Below, piece by piece: positions 8,565-17,418 of a stretch of DNA of 64,000 nt. The stretch covers positions 1-64,000 of the forward strand of contig JAQSYO010000020.1 of assembly GCA_029256105.1 (NCBI GenBank), written 5' to 3'. The notes beneath the pieces are model-generated. The model was not told the origin of the DNA. It ran no database searches and saw nothing but the letters and a program-made list of their open reading frames with translations. The translations under genes and the position numbers were made by a program. Position 1 is the first letter of the stretch; each line of letters begins with the position of its first letter. This DNA is from Herbinix sp. GTDB taxonomy: Bacteria > Bacillota > Clostridia > Lachnospirales > Lachnospiraceae.

Positions 8565-8864
8565 ATGAGCTATATAAGAGCAGAAATAATTCTACCTCAG
8601 GAACTCTTGGAATTAATTCAAGAATATGCCGGTGGACAATATCTCTATATTCCCAAAAAAGCAGATAATCGCAAGGTCTGGGGAGAAAATACAGATTCAA
8701 AATATAAAGTAAGATTACGCGATGCAGAAATCTACAGCAAATATAAAAATGGTACTTCTGCTTCCGATTTGGCAGAGGAATACTTTCTATCTTTAAAAAG
8801 CATCCAACGTATTATTTTAAAAGAGAAAAACATTAAAGCAATAGAAGTTACACAATATATATGA
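8565..8864 (+). CDS. CD3324-family small HTH protein
   Basis: A 99-aa protein that I recognise as CD3324-type from MSYIRAEIILPQELLELIQEY, YLYIPKK and the C-terminal YKNGTSASDLAEEYFLSLKSIQRII, which reads as a Mor/sigma-4-like helix-turn-helix. It is probably a small DNA-binding regulator; no target is known. The start has an excellent AGGAGG site 6 nt upstream. It stands alone, with a mini-ORF and hairpin in front and a terminator behind. Confidence 0.7.
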   Translation: MSYIRAEIILPQELLELIQEYAGGQYLYIPKKADNRKVWGENTDSKYKVRLRDAEIYSKYKNGTSASDLAEEYFLSLKSIQRIILKEKNIKAIEVTQYI

Positions 8865-8934
8865 CTTCATACTATGAGGGGATCGTTTTTCATAGTCTCA
8901 TTTATATAGTTATATTGACGTATATAAGAAAATT

Positions 8935-8997
8935 GATGCTGTTTACTATAGCGACTTTACAGATAAGTCCTAATAGGTAATAGCATCTATTTTTTAT
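8935..8997 (+). terminator. Probable terminator after the CD3324-type gene
   Basis: GATGCT...ACTAT (from 8935) pairs imperfectly with ATAGGTAATAGCATC (to 8987), with a small inner stem, and is followed by TATTTTTTATT. Confidence 0.6.
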
Positions 8998-9291
8998 TAC
9001 TAACACTTTTTCATTTGTTAATTCTTTTTTAATTGCGATTACAAATACATTTAATCTCAATTTTTAGCTCAATTTTGATTTCAATAAGCAATTCCATATC
9101 TTCTCAATGATTAATGCGATATTGGTTTCATTTTACTATTCCATATCATCTTATTTGATAGTGAACTTTTTTCTATGTACTTTCAGCTATATTCTCCCAA
9201 CCTCATACTCTTTTCTGAATTAAAATTAAGGTATTCGTCCTAGCTCTCTCCATGTTATGATAAGTTCATACTGATATGGAGGAACTTAAAA

Positions 9292-9427
9292 ATGACTACA
9301 CCTGATCACAACTAATTTTCAATTAATTAATAACATGAATACTACCATGCTCATGACCATGCTCAAAACCCAATTTCTAACCGGTAAAAAAGTAATTGGA
9401 TCTCGAGCTTTTTATGATGCCAATTAG
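9292..9427 (+). other. Two tiny reading frames inside an inverted repeat; nothing else in 8998-9656
   Basis: A near-ideal GGAGGAACTT site precedes ATG at 9292, but that frame stops after seven codons (MTTPDHN). A second frame of 30 codons runs 9335-9427 (begins MNTTMLMTML) without a clear ribosome-binding site. Both lie between imperfect inverted repeats at about 9306-9326 and 9420-9438. This may be a remnant of a lost gene or element. The rest of the gap is AT-rich and shows no gene I can support. Confidence 0.3.
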
Positions 9428-9438
9428 AAAATTAGTGT

Positions 9439-9637
9439 GAGCTGTATAGAACTATTGTGTAATTATATCCGATCTCATTACTTGCAGTTAGAACTGTATT
9501 TTGACAAAAGAATATTATGTAAAAATGTAAATACCCTAAATATTAGAACAAGTAATAGACTTTTCAATCATCGGACTAACTATTTAATCTAATATAATAT
9601 TGTAAGCAATATAACCAATCATAATTCTATACAGCTC
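9439..9637. repeat. 13-bp perfect inverted repeat bounding about 200 bp
   Basis: GAGCTGTATAGAA (9439-9451) recurs as its exact complement at 9625-9637, with weaker similarity outside. The bounded DNA holds no gene and ends 20 bp before the DUF1062 start, so it probably contains that gene's promoter. A MITE-like remnant is possible. Confidence 0.4.
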
Positions 9638-9656
9638 TGATTAGGAGCGTATAGAT

Positions 9657-10229
9657 ATGCAAAACACTTATATATGGAGGTTAATTCCTTCAAACCAACC
9701 GGTAGTTATTAGAAGTTGTCCAAAATGTGGCAACCACAGTGAATATGAAAGCACCGGAAATTTTAGAATCAACGCAAATCAAAATAATATTGATGTTTGG
9801 TTAATATATCAATGCTGCAAATGCAAAAGCACTTGGAATATGGAAATTCTATCTAGAATCAAATCCAAATCCATCAATAAAGAATTATATAATAAATTCC
9901 TGAAAAATGACCAAGAATTAGCCAGATTTTATGCCTTCGACTTAGTGACACATAGCCGGAATAAATCCAACCTAAGCTATGAGAATATCACGTTTGAGAT
10001 ACTAGCTGATCGTTTTACACTGTCACACCAACAGGAAAATATCTGGATTGAACTTATTTGTGATTATCCATTAGATATACGCCTCGATAAAATACTTAGC
10101 AAACAACTGGGTATCTCACGAGAACTTATTAAAAAAATGGGAAATAACGGTCAAATTAACGGAATTGGTATTAGAGATATCACAAAAGTAAAGGTCAACA
10201 ATGGAATGCTTATCAACATACTGTTATAA
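9657..10229 (+). CDS. DUF1062 family protein
   Basis: A 190-aa cytoplasmic protein. The N-terminal half has a zinc-ribbon pattern: SCPKCGN (Cys 21 and 24) and CCKCKSTWNM (about 53-56). The opening IWRLIPSNQPVVIRSCPKCG and VWLIYQCCKC are characteristic of DUF1062. The C-terminal part (about 120-190) looks like a small RNA-binding or HTH-like fold (LDKILSKQLGISRELIKKM resembles an S4-type helix pair; tentative). No function is known for the family. The AGGAG site at 9642-9646 sets the start. Confidence 0.75.
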   Translation: MQNTYIWRLIPSNQPVVIRSCPKCGNHSEYESTGNFRINANQNNIDVWLIYQCCKCKSTWNMEILSRIKSKSINKELYNKFLKNDQELARFYAFDLVTHSRNKSNLSYENITFEILADRFTLSHQQENIWIELICDYPLDIRLDKILSKQLGISRELIKKMGNNGQINGIGIRDITKVKVNNGMLINILL

Positions 10230-10256
10230 GTAGAAAAATATAAGCAATAAAAACAA

Positions 10257-10297
10257 AATAGGCTATGATGGGTTTCGCTGTCCCCTCATAGCCTATT
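10257..10297. terminator. Bidirectional terminator between convergent genes
   Basis: AATAGGCTATGATGGG (10257-10272) pairs with the complementary run ending at 10297. It lies between the convergent DUF1062 and ferritin-like genes and can serve both. Confidence 0.8.
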
Positions 10298-10315
10298 AAT
10301 AAATTACCTTAATAA

Positions 10316-10795
10316 TTAATAATCTTCCCTAACACCAAATTCAGCGGATTCAACCCACTCCTCAGGCCTAAGTAGCATAATTACCAAATCCTCGAATAAG
10401 TTAAGGTGTTCCTTCTCTTGTCCAATTAAAAACTCAAATACTTCTTTGTCGGAAGGTTCAACTGCTTCGTTTAGCATTTCCTGATACAATTCTATACTTT
10501 TTTCCTCTTGGATTGACGCCAACCGGTAAGCATCTAATTGTTTTTCTGTATGCTCCTTTTGAAAACTCTTCAAATCTCGAAAAACAGGCTTAATATCAGG
10601 ACGTATAAAATGTCTAGATAAATATAATGCTTCTCTCATTTTATACCTCTGCAATAACTCTGCATGCTCCATTTCAGATGCTGCCAACATAGCAAATACC
10701 GTATGAAGTTCATTATCTTTATTAATCTCTGACTGCTCCAAATAATACTTTTGCCCCTCTAATTCCATTTTAATTGCAAAATCAATTGTATTCAT
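10316..10795 (-). CDS. Ferritin-like (rubrerythrin-type) di-iron protein without rubredoxin domain
   Basis: A 159-aa four-helix protein. Each half carries a di-iron pattern: MELEGQKYY with SEMEHAELL in the first, and EEKSIELYQEM with GQEKEHLNLFEDL in the second (ExxH pairs). This matches the rubrerythrin/DUF2202-like ferritin superfamily used in peroxide reduction or iron handling in anaerobes. The rubredoxin-type Cys4 C terminus of full rubrerythrins is missing. An AGGAGG site sets the start at 10795. A stand-alone gene. Confidence 0.8.
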   Translation of the reverse strand: MNTIDFAIKMELEGQKYYLEQSEINKDNELHTVFAMLAASEMEHAELLQRYKMREALYLSRHFIRPDIKPVFRDLKSFQKEHTEKQLDAYRLASIQEEKSIELYQEMLNEAVEPSDKEVFEFLIGQEKEHLNLFEDLVIMLLRPEEWVESAEFGVREDY

Positions 10796-10890
10796 TCGTA
10801 TTACCTCCTCTTTAAAGCTATTTTTTATAAGATATTTAAATTTATAACTTATTACTATACTTTTTTAAATACAATTATTACTAATGTGCT

Positions 10891-11370
10891 TTATTTATGA
10901 TACGGTTGATTACTAATAATCCGGTAGGATCGATAGATTTGTTCTAATAAAATCATTCTCATAAGTTGATGTGGGAATGTCATCTTGGAAAAGCTTAATT
11001 TAAAATCAGCTCGTTTTAAAACCTCATCAGATAACCCCAAAGAACCCCCAATTATAAAACTAATATGACTGGTTCCTGAAACACCAAGTAAATCAATCCT
11101 ACTTGCTAAATCCTCTGAGGATAGCATACTCCCATCAATTGCTAATGCGATACAGTAAGAATCTTCTTTCAAAGCTTTAAGAATACGTTCGCCTTCCTTT
11201 TTCTTAATAATATCCTCCAGGGCCTCTCCCGCATTATCCGGAGTTTTCTCATCCGTTAATTCAATGGTTTCAAGGTTACAATATCGACTTAACCGTTTTG
11301 TATACTCCTCAACGCCCTGTGATAGATACTTTTCTTTTAACTTACCCACACAAATCAGCGTTATTTTCAT
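10891..11370 (-). CDS. rlmH: 23S rRNA pseudouridine-1915 N3-methyltransferase
   Basis: A 159-aa SPOUT methyltransferase at full family length. Visible motifs are [15 protein letters not shown], the glycine-rich [14 protein letters not shown] (SAM-binding knot) and the C-terminal [14 protein letters not shown]. It methylates pseudouridine 1915 in helix 69 of the 23S rRNA on 70S ribosomes. Its start lies inside the end of the phosphatase gene (29-nt overlap), so the two are coupled. Confidence 0.97.
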   Translation of the reverse strand: MKITLICVGKLKEKYLSQGVEEYTKRLSRYCNLETIELTDEKTPDNAGEALEDIIKKKEGERILKALKEDSYCIALAIDGSMLSSEDLASRIDLLGVSGTSHISFIIGGSLGLSDEVLKRADFKLSFSKMTFPHQLMRMILLEQIYRSYRIISNQPYHK

Positions 11371-11929
11371 TGTTCAATACTTCCTTTTGCTCTTCTTCTC
11401 TTACATATTCATATAATACGCCATTTTTCACAAGTTTCAGTTTTTCGCCTTCAAACCCACGCCTACGTAATTCCTTCTGGAAATTGTAGATCATAAACCC
11501 ATGAAATACAACTAGGATATTTTCTTTCGTCCAATCGATATGATCTAGAAAAATACTAATTCGTTTTCTCGTTTCTGTAACCGTTTCTGGCTGGCTCTTA
11601 GACTTAAAATACCAAGCCAAACGCCCACATATATGCCATATTTCAAAAGGCAGTTTAAAACGATCTGTATGTATAAAAGGTGCATTATCCACTTCTCTTA
11701 ATAATTTATCTATCTTAAGGTTACCGCTGTAGACTTCTTGTGCAGTAGTTATAGCTCTCGGTAAATCACTAACATAGCAGACATCCCATTCAATCCCATA
11801 CATCTCGACCTTTTTCTTAATAACTTTTGAAACCTCATATTTTTCTGACCATTCACGAAATTCACTGGAAGTCATCATTTTCTTATGAGGACAATTCACT
11901 TTAAAATGCCGTAATAATCCAATACGCAT
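11342..11929 (-). CDS. Histidine phosphatase superfamily protein
   Basis: A 195-aa protein with the branch-1 histidine phosphatase layout: LLRHFKV at residues 5-11 (catalytic His; the usual RHG is RHF here), [11 protein letters not shown] (conserved Arg), and the second His in VVFHGFMIY near 155. The substrate is unknown. The AGGAG site at 11937-11941 sets the start at 11929. It overlaps rlmH by 29 nt. Confidence 0.8.
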   Translation of the reverse strand: MRIGLLRHFKVNCPHKKMMTSSEFREWSEKYEVSKVIKKKVEMYGIEWDVCYVSDLPRAITTAQEVYSGNLKIDKLLREVDNAPFIHTDRFKLPFEIWHICGRLAWYFKSKSQPETVTETRKRISIFLDHIDWTKENILVVFHGFMIYNFQKELRRRGFEGEKLKLVKNGVLYEYVREEEQKEVLNNENNADLCG

Positions 11930-12315
11930 TGCTTTCTCCTGTCAATATGTCATAAGCTTGTACCCGCGTCTGTTTTCTGGAAAGATGAAAACTTCCAATT
12001 AATTGTAATAGATTAGGTGGTACCCTCTCACTTTATATTTTACATACTTTTCTGACATATTTCAAGTAAAAGGTATATGTTTCTATACACCATTATTCCC
12101 CATATAATCAATACAACATTAATATGAAACAAATAGAATTACAAAAGTATAAAAGCCACTCAAAATTAATCGTAATGATGCAATTTGCAATATCAAGGAT
12201 AAACCAGACATCATTTTTTAAGATTATCATGTTTGAATTGGAGATTTTAGATTTTAGTTTTTAGTTTTCAAATAATAAATATACTTATAATATTATACTC
12301 CACGTAATGTAAAAC

Positions 12316-12505
12316 GGCTGCTGCAAGCTCCACCAGCATGGTGTTCGGAACATGTTTTTCGTTACCTACTACAGGTAGCAACGAATTGTCCGAAGCAGGA
12401 AGACATACGTTTTCATGTCTTTCCTAATACGGATAATTCTTGCAGCCTGTAGTAGGTAACGAGAACACATGCCGGTACACCATGCTGGTGGGACTTGCAG
12501 CAGCC
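12316..12505. repeat. 190-bp near-perfect palindrome (giant hairpin, MITE-like)
   Basis: The left arm from 12316 (GGCTGCTGCAAG) and the right arm ending at 12505 are complementary along almost their whole length of about 92 nt, with scattered mismatches and 1-nt offsets. The best-conserved blocks are CCACCAGCATGGTGT and CGTTACCTACTACAGG. The loop is near 12410. It is richer in GC than its surroundings and has no reading frame. It lies 48 bp after the stop of the permease gene, so it would form the 3' end of that transcript. The rest of 11930-12553 shows nothing I can name. Confidence 0.85.
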
Positions 12506-12553
12506 TACACCCTAGCCTAATATAATATTAATCTTGCAAATGGGATCTACGCA

Positions 12554-13462
12554 TTACTCCTTCACACCACCGATGGTCAATCCAGCCACAAAATATCTTT
12601 GTAAGAACGGATAGAGACACACAATCGGAAATGCAGTAATAATGGTTGTCGCTGACCTGATGGATATCGGAGTAACCTGATTCGCAGCATTCTTCATCGT
12701 ACTAGCACTACCTGACTGTTGCGATACTGAGGTAAGCAGTTTCATCAGCTCATATTGCATCGTGGTTAAGTCTGGTCTATTCTGGTTATAGAGCATTGCA
12801 TCAAACCAAGAGTTCCACTGGTTTACCGCAATGAATAACGCTACGGTAGCCAATACAGGTTTACATAATGGAAGTATAATTCGTAAAAAGATCTTAAAAT
12901 GACCAGCTCCATCCATTTGTGCGGATTCTACGAAACTATCGGGAAGTCCATTCATATAGGTTCTTATAACAATCATATTAAATGCGCTGACTGCTCCCGG
13001 AATGATATACACCGCGAACGTGTTTGTGAGTGCTAAACCCTTAAGCAAAAGAAACCCAGGTACCAAACCTCCACTTACATACATTGTAAGAACATAAAAA
13101 AGAGAGATTTGATTTTTAAATATGAAATCTTTTCTGGATACCGTATAAGCAAGCATAGCGGTCACTAACATTTGGAAAATTGTTGCTATTACTGTCCTGG
13201 CAACCGATATTTTTACGGCTGTCGTTAAATTATCCATTTTAAATACAGTATAGAAATTTTGTAAGGTAAACTTTCTTGGTAAGAGATAAATACCTCCCTT
13301 AATCGCATCCATACCATCATTAAAAGAAATTGCTAAGGTATTTAAGATAGGATATAAAGTTACAATACATAATACTGCTAAAATTATTGTATTTACAATA
13401 ATGAATGTAATATCCGCTGCACTTTTTTTCATTTTACTTTTCTTAATAATATTTTTTTTCAT
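12554..13462 (-). CDS. Sugar ABC transporter permease, LplC/YtcP type
   Basis: A 302-aa inner-membrane permease with six predicted helices. The EAA loop near 195-220 reads VESAQMDGAGHFKIFLRIILPLCKP. The C terminus FLQRYFVAGLTIGGVKE is typical of LplC/YtcP proteins that import oligosaccharides. It is 15 bp after the LplB-like permease gene and forms a heterodimeric channel with it. No ATPase is in this cluster; such systems usually share an MsmX-type ATPase encoded elsewhere. Confidence 0.92.
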   Translation of the reverse strand: MKKNIIKKSKMKKSAADITFIIVNTIILAVLCIVTLYPILNTLAISFNDGMDAIKGGIYLLPRKFTLQNFYTVFKMDNLTTAVKISVARTVIATIFQMLVTAMLAYTVSRKDFIFKNQISLFYVLTMYVSGGLVPGFLLLKGLALTNTFAVYIIPGAVSAFNMIVIRTYMNGLPDSFVESAQMDGAGHFKIFLRIILPLCKPVLATVALFIAVNQWNSWFDAMLYNQNRPDLTTMQYELMKLLTSVSQQSGSASTMKNAANQVTPISIRSATTIITAFPIVCLYPFLQRYFVAGLTIGGVKE

Positions 13463-13477
13463 TATTTATCCCTCCCC

Positions 13478-15106
13478 TTAGAATAATCTCTCTTGGCCGG
13501 CAGCCTTAGATGCACGGTTAGCGAGGAATATCAATATGATACTTACTACACTTTTAAATATACCCGCTGCTGTACCAAGGGAGAAGTCAGTGCCAGCACC
13601 AAATGTATACTTAAGTACATAGATGTCTATTACCTGTGAGGTTGCCCTATTTAAATCGCCTCCTAACAGGTATTGTGCCTCAAATCCGGAATTCATGATC
13701 ATACCAAGATTAATAATCAATAATACGAATATGGTAGGTTTAATACTTGGCAAAGTAATATGTATCATTTTCTTTAATCTGCCTGCTCCATCAATGGAAG
13801 CAGCTTCATATAGATCAGGATTAATGGAGGTGATTGACGATAGATAGATGATGCTGTTCCACCCCGTCTCTTTCCATATTACAGAAAATGCAATAATCCA
13901 CCAGAAGTATTTCGGGTCGGCAAAGAAATTAACCGAGCTACCAATCAGATTTGTATTAACTAGTAACTCATTAACAATACCTGTTTCCATGGATAACACA
14001 TCTCTTACGATACCTGCTACTATAATCCAGGATAGAAAGTGGGGTAGATAGGACACTGTTTGGACAAATTTCTTGCCCTTTATGCTTCTCACTTCATTGA
14101 GAAGAAGAGCGAAGCCGATAGCAAATACAAAACTAAATACCAAATTTAATAAGCTCATTGCAACTGTATTTCTAAATACATTCAAGAATTCTTTACTGGA
14201 AAATAAAAATCTAAATTTCTCCCATGCTACCCACATCTGATCTTCGGCAGCCGGTTTATACTTTTGGAATGCCATTGTCCATCCTACTAATGGGCCATAA
14301 TAGAAAATTAGACCATAAATTAGAAATGGTACTGACATAATAATTAACTGTTTTTGCTTTACAATCATTTTCCAGGTAACAAAGCCTGCTACTTTTTCAT
14401 GATAAGAAGCAATCGTAGCTATAAGCCACACGGCTATATTAATACCAATGATTACAAAAAATCCTACTCCCCAATTCTTAGTATAGAATTTCTCTATCTG
14501 CAATGCTCTGACACTGATGGAATTTGAGCTAATCAAACCTAGCAAGGATAATAATACAGTAATAAAAGAAATTATTCTTACTACACGATATTGCTTTGAG
14601 CCTTTTGTTATCAACATATAGAAGCCTGCTATTACTGGCAGCAAAATTGTTATTATTGCACATAAGATTACTAATATTGAATCAATAATATCTTGTTTGA
14701 GATGAGTAATTACTGAGACAGATAACTTAATGATACCGGAGACGGAAAATTCTGTTTTGTTAAAGTAATCCACTTCCTCCAGTTCAGCTACCATTTTATC
14801 AATTTCAGAAGAAACCACGTCGACGATATAATAATCCTCTTCATTTAAGTCCTCTACTATTTTTTCAAAATCCTTATTCTTAATTATATTTTTCGCGATA
14901 TCGTAAATAACAGCCTTATCCATATCTTCACTTTTTGCAATCTGATCAATAATATGGCTTTCCAGTACCGCAACTTCTAAATTTAATACACTCCCATCGC
15001 TCGTAGGCTGTCTATCCGGAAGCTTTAGATAGGGAAGAAATATACTAAATATCGTTGCGAAGCATAGTACAGCTATAAAAATATAATAGGGTTTACGCTT
15101 TTTCAT
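13478..15106 (-). CDS. LplB-type sugar ABC permease with extra N-terminal membrane module
   Basis: A 542-aa protein, about 240 residues longer than the usual LplB permease (about 300). The C-terminal part from about 245 is a normal permease: PFLIYGLIFYYGPLVGW, the EAA loop LYEAASIDGAGRLKKMIHITLPSIKP, and the end ANRASKAAGQERLF. Ahead of it lie a transmembrane helix at about 8-26, an extracytoplasmic acidic region (about 27-135; IDQIAKSEDMDKAVIY, DKMVAELEEVDYF), and then three or four more helices (about 140-240). The start has a GGAGG site. A fused regulatory or substrate-docking module is inferred. Confidence 0.88.
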   Translation of the reverse strand: MKKRKPYYIFIAVLCFATIFSIFLPYLKLPDRQPTSDGSVLNLEVAVLESHIIDQIAKSEDMDKAVIYDIAKNIIKNKDFEKIVEDLNEEDYYIVDVVSSEIDKMVAELEEVDYFNKTEFSVSGIIKLSVSVITHLKQDIIDSILVILCAIITILLPVIAGFYMLITKGSKQYRVVRIISFITVLLSLLGLISSNSISVRALQIEKFYTKNWGVGFFVIIGINIAVWLIATIASYHEKVAGFVTWKMIVKQKQLIIMSVPFLIYGLIFYYGPLVGWTMAFQKYKPAAEDQMWVAWEKFRFLFSSKEFLNVFRNTVAMSLLNLVFSFVFAIGFALLLNEVRSIKGKKFVQTVSYLPHFLSWIIVAGIVRDVLSMETGIVNELLVNTNLIGSSVNFFADPKYFWWIIAFSVIWKETGWNSIIYLSSITSINPDLYEAASIDGAGRLKKMIHITLPSIKPTIFVLLIINLGMIMNSGFEAQYLLGGDLNRATSQVIDIYVLKYTFGAGTDFSLGTAAGIFKSVVSIILIFLANRASKAAGQERLF

Positions 15107-15244
15107 ACATGTGCCTCCAGTCTCACTTTTTCACAAATTTTATACCACTCAATACACATTTATAGTCAAACTATGTAAATCCACAAAATTTCCGTAATTC
15201 TACACCCCATACTTTTTGTATTTTACATAAATTTATGTTCGTCT

Positions 15245-15316
15245 TAATAATGGGGTGCCCTAAATGGTTTCCGGAACAGATATTAATTCCCTACGCCATT
15301 TTTAAGACACCCCTTT
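15245..15316 (-). terminator. Terminator-like hairpin between lipoprotein and permease genes
   Basis: On the minus strand GGGGTGTCTTAAAAATGG (from 15313) pairs imperfectly with CCATTTAGGGCACCCC (to 15252), followed by ATTATTAA. It lies in the 352-bp gap between the binding-protein stop and the permease start and probably limits read-through. The remainder of the gap shows no gene. Confidence 0.6.
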
Positions 15317-15458
15317 ATACATGATAGGTTGACCTATCTGAATGACCTTTTACTTTGCACAAAAGATTACAGGTTCTACTGTTTCTTTTGCTAAATTAAG
15401 TTTACTCGCTGTGCTAATACATGATTAGTTTCGCTAATTCTTAATTCTTTTTATAATA

Positions 15459-17201
15459 TTATTCACCACGTGCTACCGATGCTCTTCTTTGAATTTCTGT
15501 TGTTAATGCGTCTAGATAAGAATCAATATCAACTTCTTCTTTATAAGTAGCTTGGTATTCATCCCAGATTGCATCAAATTCAGCTTCCGATGCCATCATA
15601 GCTCTTGGTAACCAATCATGCTTAAGTTCACCAATCTTAGTCTTAGCCAAACCTTCCGGTGTATCATTGGTCCAGTTATTTGTATAAGACCACATCGGAT
15701 ACCATGGCTCATTTTCTTCATCAGAACTTAAGAAATCTAAGAAAGTCTTGTATCCATAACCATCAAGAAGTTGCTGCTCTACTGGATACAATGAATCATA
15801 GAATTCATTTGGCTGATTCTTAGGATCCTGTGCATTAACACCATCTGCAAGTTGACCTTCATAATGAGGGAAATAAGCATAAGCGGTATTAACGAAATTA
15901 TCTGTAATCCAATCTTGATTATTATAATTTGCAATCTGCTCAGCAGTTCTGCTAAATACGCCATCAGCGCCAACACTATAATCTACGCCTTCTTGACCCC
16001 AATATCTTAATGCCATAACTTCAGGAGAAAGAAGATCATTAACGAACTTCATAGCGCCTTCAATATCCTTACAGCTTGTTGTGATAGCTAAACCATTGGA
16101 TACGTCAAGTGCGGAAGGGCTGTGCCATCTGTCTTTGATATCCTCAGAGAAAGTAATTGGAAGCGGAACATATGTTTTTCCTACTAATCCCTGTGTTACT
16201 AAAGCATCGTTTGCTGTATTGAAGTTCCACAACTGATCAAGAGTACCTAATACTCTACCTGTGGATAATAACGCGATATATTGGTCATAGGACATTGTGA
16301 ATGTTTCAGGATGAACTAAACCATCATTAAATGCCTTATTAATTCTCTTGTAATAATCCTTAGCTTCCGGTATCGTATTATAGTCGATTGCGGTCTCTGT
16401 CTCCGGATCAACGATACAAGCACCATCATTCGGATATCCTGATAAGAATAACGGAGGATTTTCAATACCGAAGTATCTCCAGTCCTCAGAACTCATGGAG
16501 AAACCAACGGTCTCCTGACCATCATCTGTCTTAGGATGTGCTTCTTTATATCTTGCAATCAAATCAAAATATTGATCCATAGTTCTGATTTTAGGGAAGT
16601 TATCCCAGATAAGAACATCTTTCTGAATCCAGAATGCTTCGTCCCAATGATAGGTAGCCATATCTTTCCCTTGAATAATACCAAACTGAGGCATCAGGTA
16701 GATATGTCCGTCCTCTGCTCTAACCTTGTTCCATTCTTCTTCGGATAAATAGTTCTTTATGTTAGGGTAATTATCCCAGTATTCATCAATAGCAACTAAT
16801 GCACCTGCTTCAAGCAAAGCGGCAGTTCCGGTAGCGCCGGTGATAAAATCAGGATAATCTCCGCCTGCAATCATAACACCGATTCTCTCATCTGCTGTCT
16901 GACCGGTAAGCCAGGTTATCTTTGCCCATGCTCCAGTAATATCAGTGATAGCTTTCAGTATTCTGTTGTCATCCGGAATTTCTGTTCCAGGAACAGCATT
17001 GAACATTGTAAATTGTTTTATTTCTTTTGGAGCATCACTGTCTGCAGTAGGAGTATCGGTAACTTCATCTTTTGCACCAGTATCGCTAGTAACAGGATCT
17101 TTTGTGTCAGTTTCTTTTGTATCTTTGCTACATCCGACAAAAAGAGTTCCACACATTGTGATTACCATGATAACAGCTATCAAGGCTTTGATTTTTTTCA
17201 T
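15459..17201 (-). CDS. LplA-like extracellular sugar-binding lipoprotein
   Basis: A 580-aa solute-binding lipoprotein. The signal MKKIKALIAVIMVI ends at the lipobox LFVGC near residue 24, followed by an acidic Ser/Thr-rich linker to about 60. The large alpha-beta body (WLTGQTADERIGVMIAGGDYPDF, LDQLWNFNTANDAL, WYPMWSYTNNW) fits the long LplA/YtcQ group of family-1 binding proteins that take up oligosaccharides. It is followed by the two permease genes and preceded by a YesM/YesN pair. The start has an AGGGAGG site. The sugar is unknown. Confidence 0.9.
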   Translation of the reverse strand: MKKIKALIAVIMVITMCGTLFVGCSKDTKETDTKDPVTSDTGAKDEVTDTPTADSDAPKEIKQFTMFNAVPGTEIPDDNRILKAITDITGAWAKITWLTGQTADERIGVMIAGGDYPDFITGATGTAALLEAGALVAIDEYWDNYPNIKNYLSEEEWNKVRAEDGHIYLMPQFGIIQGKDMATYHWDEAFWIQKDVLIWDNFPKIRTMDQYFDLIARYKEAHPKTDDGQETVGFSMSSEDWRYFGIENPPLFLSGYPNDGACIVDPETETAIDYNTIPEAKDYYKRINKAFNDGLVHPETFTMSYDQYIALLSTGRVLGTLDQLWNFNTANDALVTQGLVGKTYVPLPITFSEDIKDRWHSPSALDVSNGLAITTSCKDIEGAMKFVNDLLSPEVMALRYWGQEGVDYSVGADGVFSRTAEQIANYNNQDWITDNFVNTAYAYFPHYEGQLADGVNAQDPKNQPNEFYDSLYPVEQQLLDGYGYKTFLDFLSSDEENEPWYPMWSYTNNWTNDTPEGLAKTKIGELKHDWLPRAMMASEAEFDAIWDEYQATYKEEVDIDSYLDALTTEIQRRASVARGE

Positions 17202-17418
17202 TTTATATCCTCCCTATAATTTTTTACTGTTACATCAATTATGTACCTCTTTTAACAATTTGCACAACATATTTGTAGCAGCTACGTATATAGTATCATT
17301 ACTGAACAAAATCATCAATGTAAAAACTATAGCTGAAATATAAATTATTATATTTTCGGCGATAAAAATTCAGATTATTAACTATATTGCATAATGTTAT
17401 TAACATTTTATTACTTAT

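Noticed and set aside
11995-12040. AGGTGGTACCCTC, like a T-box core, on the plus strand
   Set aside because: No specifier stem, no full AGGGTGGNACCGCG and no plus-strand gene downstream; the next gene on that side is on the minus strand.
15779-15976. 65-codon frame inside the LplA-like gene, and the many plus-strand frames opposite genes
   Set aside because: They are shadows in other frames of strongly supported genes and lack initiation sites.
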